From: Sediminibacter sp. Hel_I_10
GTDB lineage: Bacteria > Bacteroidota > Bacteroidia > Flavobacteriales > Flavobacteriaceae
Assembly (NCBI RefSeq): GCF_000688335.1
Contig: NZ_JHZX01000001.1
Span: forward strand, 3,472,001-3,536,000
Length of the DNA stretch: 64,000 nt
Reading direction: 5' to 3'
The notes under the pieces were generated by a model. It saw only the letters and a list, made by a program, of their open reading frames with translations, did not search any database and was not told the origin of the DNA. Made by a program: the position numbers and the translations under genes. This document shows, piece by piece, positions 61,838 through 64,000 of this stretch. Numbering within the stretch: position 1 is the first letter of the stretch; every line of letters starts with the position of its first letter.

Positions 61838-62524
61838 ATGAAAAATTTAAGTCTACATTTTCTGATAGTAATATCCTTTTCGGTTTTAAGTTGCAACAAC
61901 GATGACGATGGCAACCCTGAACCGCAAATGGGCTTTTTTCCAAGTACCATCGCGTTTACAGAGATTAGTGGGGCCGCAGTAGAAATTGATTTTACCTATG
62001 ATACCAACAACCGTATTTCTTCGATTACAGCACCTTTTGCTTCTTTCGAATTGGAGTACAATTCAAATGGGTTAATTAATGAGATAATAGATTATAGTGA
62101 AAACGATGTTTATACGATGACTTACGATGGTGACATCCTTACAAGCATTACCATTCAAGATAGTGGTGAGCTGATACCTGTGTCTTATTCTAACGGTACA
62201 TATAGTTTAAATAGTGCTGTATTTAGTAGTAATGAGCAAAACATGGTCGTAGATTTTAATGGTAGCGCCATAACCTATGTAAACATCCCTGGCCCCTTTG
62301 CCAATCTTAAATTTCAACCAGCGCTCTTAATTTCAACCGAATTTTTTCCATATGCTGTGTATCTTTTTTCAGCACATGAAATTGCAACAATGGAATACGT
62401 GTTCAGTGGAGTCACTTACACATTTACTACGGTTAGAGATGCCAATAATAATATCGTTTTAGCTGAATCTTTTGATGAATGGGGTGGAGAGGGTATTGAT
62501 TATGCTATCGCGTATGAATTCTGA
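61838..62524 (+). CDS. Lipoprotein with YD-repeat-like strands
   Basis: 228 residues. Signal peptide with lipobox FSVLSC (Cys19), then DDDGNPEP linker. The mature domain is beta-rich with Tyr/Asp repeats: VEIDFTYDTNNRISSIT, FELEYNSNGLINEII and YTMTYDGDILTSIT (about 48-110), like the strand pattern of RHS/YD-type or DUF4595-like surface proteins. The C-terminal part is VTYTFTTVRDANNNIVL. No enzyme motif. Starts four bases after the OmpA gene stop. Surface or periplasmic; function unknown. Confidence 0.7.
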   Translation: MKNLSLHFLIVISFSVLSCNNDDDGNPEPQMGFFPSTIAFTEISGAAVEIDFTYDTNNRISSITAPFASFELEYNSNGLINEIIDYSENDVYTMTYDGDILTSITIQDSGELIPVSYSNGTYSLNSAVFSSNEQNMVVDFNGSAITYVNIPGPFANLKFQPALLISTEFFPYAVYLFSAHEIATMEYVFSGVTYTFTTVRDANNNIVLAESFDEWGGEGIDYAIAYEF

Positions 62525-62548
62525 ACTATAAACAATTAAATCAACAAT

Positions 62549-63217
62549 ATGAAAACCGTATTAAACATTATAATCTTAGTTGCTGTCATGCAGCTGGCTG
62601 CGCAAAACAATTGCTCTCCATTTTATCCTTCGGAAATAGGAACAACATTTACCATCCATCAGTTTGATAGACGCGATCGGCTCTCTACCATTTCAGAGTT
62701 TAAAATAACGGAAGCATCAGCTAACCAAATGACCTTAAGTTCAACCTTGAAAGATGACGATGGCGACCCTATTTTCTCTGGGACATTTAAGGTGAAATGT
62801 GAAGGAGGAACAACCACCTTAGAACCCGAAGCATTGGTCTCTGGCGCCATGATGGAACAATACCAAAATATGGAATACACCATAAGCGGGAATGGTATGA
62901 GTTTTCCAAATACACTGTCTGTAGATCAAACCTTGCCAGATGGAGAGGTGTTTATGAAGGTAGACGCAGGTATGATTAATATGAGTACAACCGTAACGAT
63001 GACCGATAGAAAGGTCGTGCGTCAAGAATCAATTACTGTCCCCGCGGGCACTTTTGACTGCTACGTGATCACGTTTGCCAATACCATAAAAGTAGGACTA
63101 TCTAAAACCTACTATACCACACAATGGATTTCACAAGGTATCGGCATGGTCAAGGAAGAAACCAAAAAGGCAAATGGTAACCTGGTTTCCAAGAGTATTC
63201 TACAAAGTATTCAATAA
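62549..63217 (+). CDS. Secreted DUF3108/TapB-like protein
   Basis: 222 residues. Signal peptide MKTVLNIIILVAVMQLAAQ. The mature protein is beta-sheet rich, with FKITEASANQMTLSSTLKDDDGD, the motif ESITVPAGTFDCYVITFAN (about 162-180) and YTTQWISQGIGMVKEET (about 190-206). These two stretches (xVPAGxFxCY and WxxxGIGMVKxE) are what I associate with DUF3108 or TapB-like periplasmic proteins of Bacteroidota, by recollection. Lipid- or polymer-binding sheet fold expected; no catalytic motif. Twenty-four bases after the preceding gene. Confidence 0.72.
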   Translation: MKTVLNIIILVAVMQLAAQNNCSPFYPSEIGTTFTIHQFDRRDRLSTISEFKITEASANQMTLSSTLKDDDGDPIFSGTFKVKCEGGTTTLEPEALVSGAMMEQYQNMEYTISGNGMSFPNTLSVDQTLPDGEVFMKVDAGMINMSTTVTMTDRKVVRQESITVPAGTFDCYVITFANTIKVGLSKTYYTTQWISQGIGMVKEETKKANGNLVSKSILQSIQ

Positions 63218-63263
63218 CTAAAGCATCATTAACAATTAATCAACATTAAAACTATTTAAACAA

Positions 63264-63869
63264 ATGAAAACAGTAATCACAATTTTTGCATTAGTCTTTA
63301 TGTCCAGCTTAGCCCAGGGACAAGAATATGATTTTAACGCTAAAACCAAGGGTAGCTACTTTGCAAATGGCAGCGCCAGTATTTTTTCGACCACCAATAA
63401 GGTGGGAGATGACTCTTCCAATTCGTTCTCTATTGATTTTATGCCACGTGCTGGCTATTTTATTTCAGATAATCTAGCGGTTGGTTTAGGTTTAGTAGTA
63501 AGTAGTAACAAAGAAACAAGAGACGATTTATTTGGCGAACAAGAAATAACAACTACAGGTTTTGGGATCACGCCTTTGGCACGTTATTATTTCGAAAATA
63601 ACCTATTTGCCGAAGCAGCTATTGGTATAGGCTTTACAAAAACATCATTTGGAGGCGATACGCTACCGGGTTTAGAATCAGATATGAAGTCTAATTCATT
63701 TGGATTTAGAATAGGAGCAGGGTATGCGTTTTTTCTTGGCGATCACATAGCTGTCGAGCCATCTATTAATTATTCTTGGGAAGATATTAATCCAGAAGAC
63801 GCCCCATCAGATTATAAACAAAGTCTATCCTCTATTTTTCTGAATATTGGCATCACCGGCTTTTTTTAG
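63264..63869 (+). CDS. Outer-membrane beta-barrel protein
   Basis: 201 residues. Signal peptide MKTVITIFALVFMSSLAQGQ. Eight amphipathic strands in a small OmpX/OmpW-like barrel: SFSIDFMPRAGYFISDNLAVGLGLVVSS, TTTGFGITPLARYYFENNLFAEAAIGIGFT, SNSFGFRIGAGYAFFLGDHIAVEPSINYSW, ending IFLNIGITGFF with a terminal Phe, the barrel-insertion signal. Matches the outer-membrane protein beta-barrel domain family. Structural or transport role unknown. Last complete gene of the run; another gene begins at 63992. Confidence 0.82.
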   Translation: MKTVITIFALVFMSSLAQGQEYDFNAKTKGSYFANGSASIFSTTNKVGDDSSNSFSIDFMPRAGYFISDNLAVGLGLVVSSNKETRDDLFGEQEITTTGFGITPLARYYFENNLFAEAAIGIGFTKTSFGGDTLPGLESDMKSNSFGFRIGAGYAFFLGDHIAVEPSINYSWEDINPEDAPSDYKQSLSSIFLNIGITGFF

Positions 63870-63991
63870 AATTAGTGCATCATCTGGATTGTCACAGTTG
63901 AAGTGCCTAACAATTTAAATCTAATTTCTAAACTAAATATCAAGAGTCCGCTTTAAACACAGAGAATCATAAACTATTAAATATTACTAAT

Positions 63992-64000
63992 ATGAAAAAT
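63992..64000 (+). CDS. Start of a further gene (truncated by window end)
   Basis: ATGAAAAAT (Met-Lys-Asn) 122 bases after the barrel gene, preceded by AAATATTACTAAT, an A/T-rich leader like those of the genes before it. The MKN start suggests another exported protein in the same run, but only three codons are visible. Confidence 0.3.

Overview
The window looks like chromosome from a marine-type member of the Flavobacteriaceae (Bacteroidota). Evidence: low GC, start codons without Shine-Dalgarno sites, promoters of the TTTG / TAnnTTTG type (clearest before grpE), many lipoproteins with a Cys soon after the signal peptide, propeller-type sensor kinases and hybrid kinase/AraC proteins, and families typical of the group (DUF4197, DUF4920, DUF5723-like, DUF6268, Lacal_2735-like, IcmF, a DnaJ with a half-size zinc finger). 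No rRNA, tRNA, CRISPR array, transposase or phage gene was seen.

Layout. 1-2.4 kb is an AT-rich accessory patch: two overlapping TIR-domain genes (likely part of an anti-phage or NAD-signalling system whose other genes may lie left of the window), then gene-poor DNA with three copies of an unusual repeat (a palindromic 27-bp head followed by a variable number of 14-bp units) around one orphan ORF. 2.4-21 kb is ordinary housekeeping: a CDGSH protein, the fused mutase IcmF, a DUF4197/PfkB pair, a metal-receptor protein, the CrcB fluoride channel, an M49 peptidase, ilvE, mnmD, a YceI protein and others. 8.2-8.65 kb holds several strong hairpins and no ORF. 20.4-22.2 kb is grpE-dnaJ. 22.5-28.8 kb is a same-strand run: NatAB-like ABC exporter, MscS channel, outer-membrane DUF6268 protein, an NtrC-like regulator without its DNA-binding domain, and PPK2. 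28.9-34.2 kb, on the minus strand, carries an amino-acid permease, two adjacent DUF418 membrane proteins (one frameshifted) and an AmpG-like MFS transporter.

34.6-56 kb is dense in signal transduction: a three-gene secreted cassette divergent from a propeller sensor kinase plus NarL regulator (with matching palindromes in front of both regulator genes), a TPR/HisKA_2 kinase with a LytTR regulator, a PAS kinase with a CheY-like regulator, and a 1006-residue TPR/kinase/receiver/AraC hybrid. Interspersed are an M28 peptidase, an M23 peptidase, an AI-2E family permease, lysA and sucC.

56.2-64 kb is a tight same-strand run of about eleven genes, almost all coding for exported proteins: three beta-propeller (Kelch-like or similar) lipoproteins, small lipoproteins, an OmpA-family protein and an outer-membrane barrel. 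It starts with a small ORF coupled by an ATGA overlap and continues past the right edge. I do not recognise this operon. With the TIR pair and the 14-bp repeat family, it is the most likely place for something undescribed.
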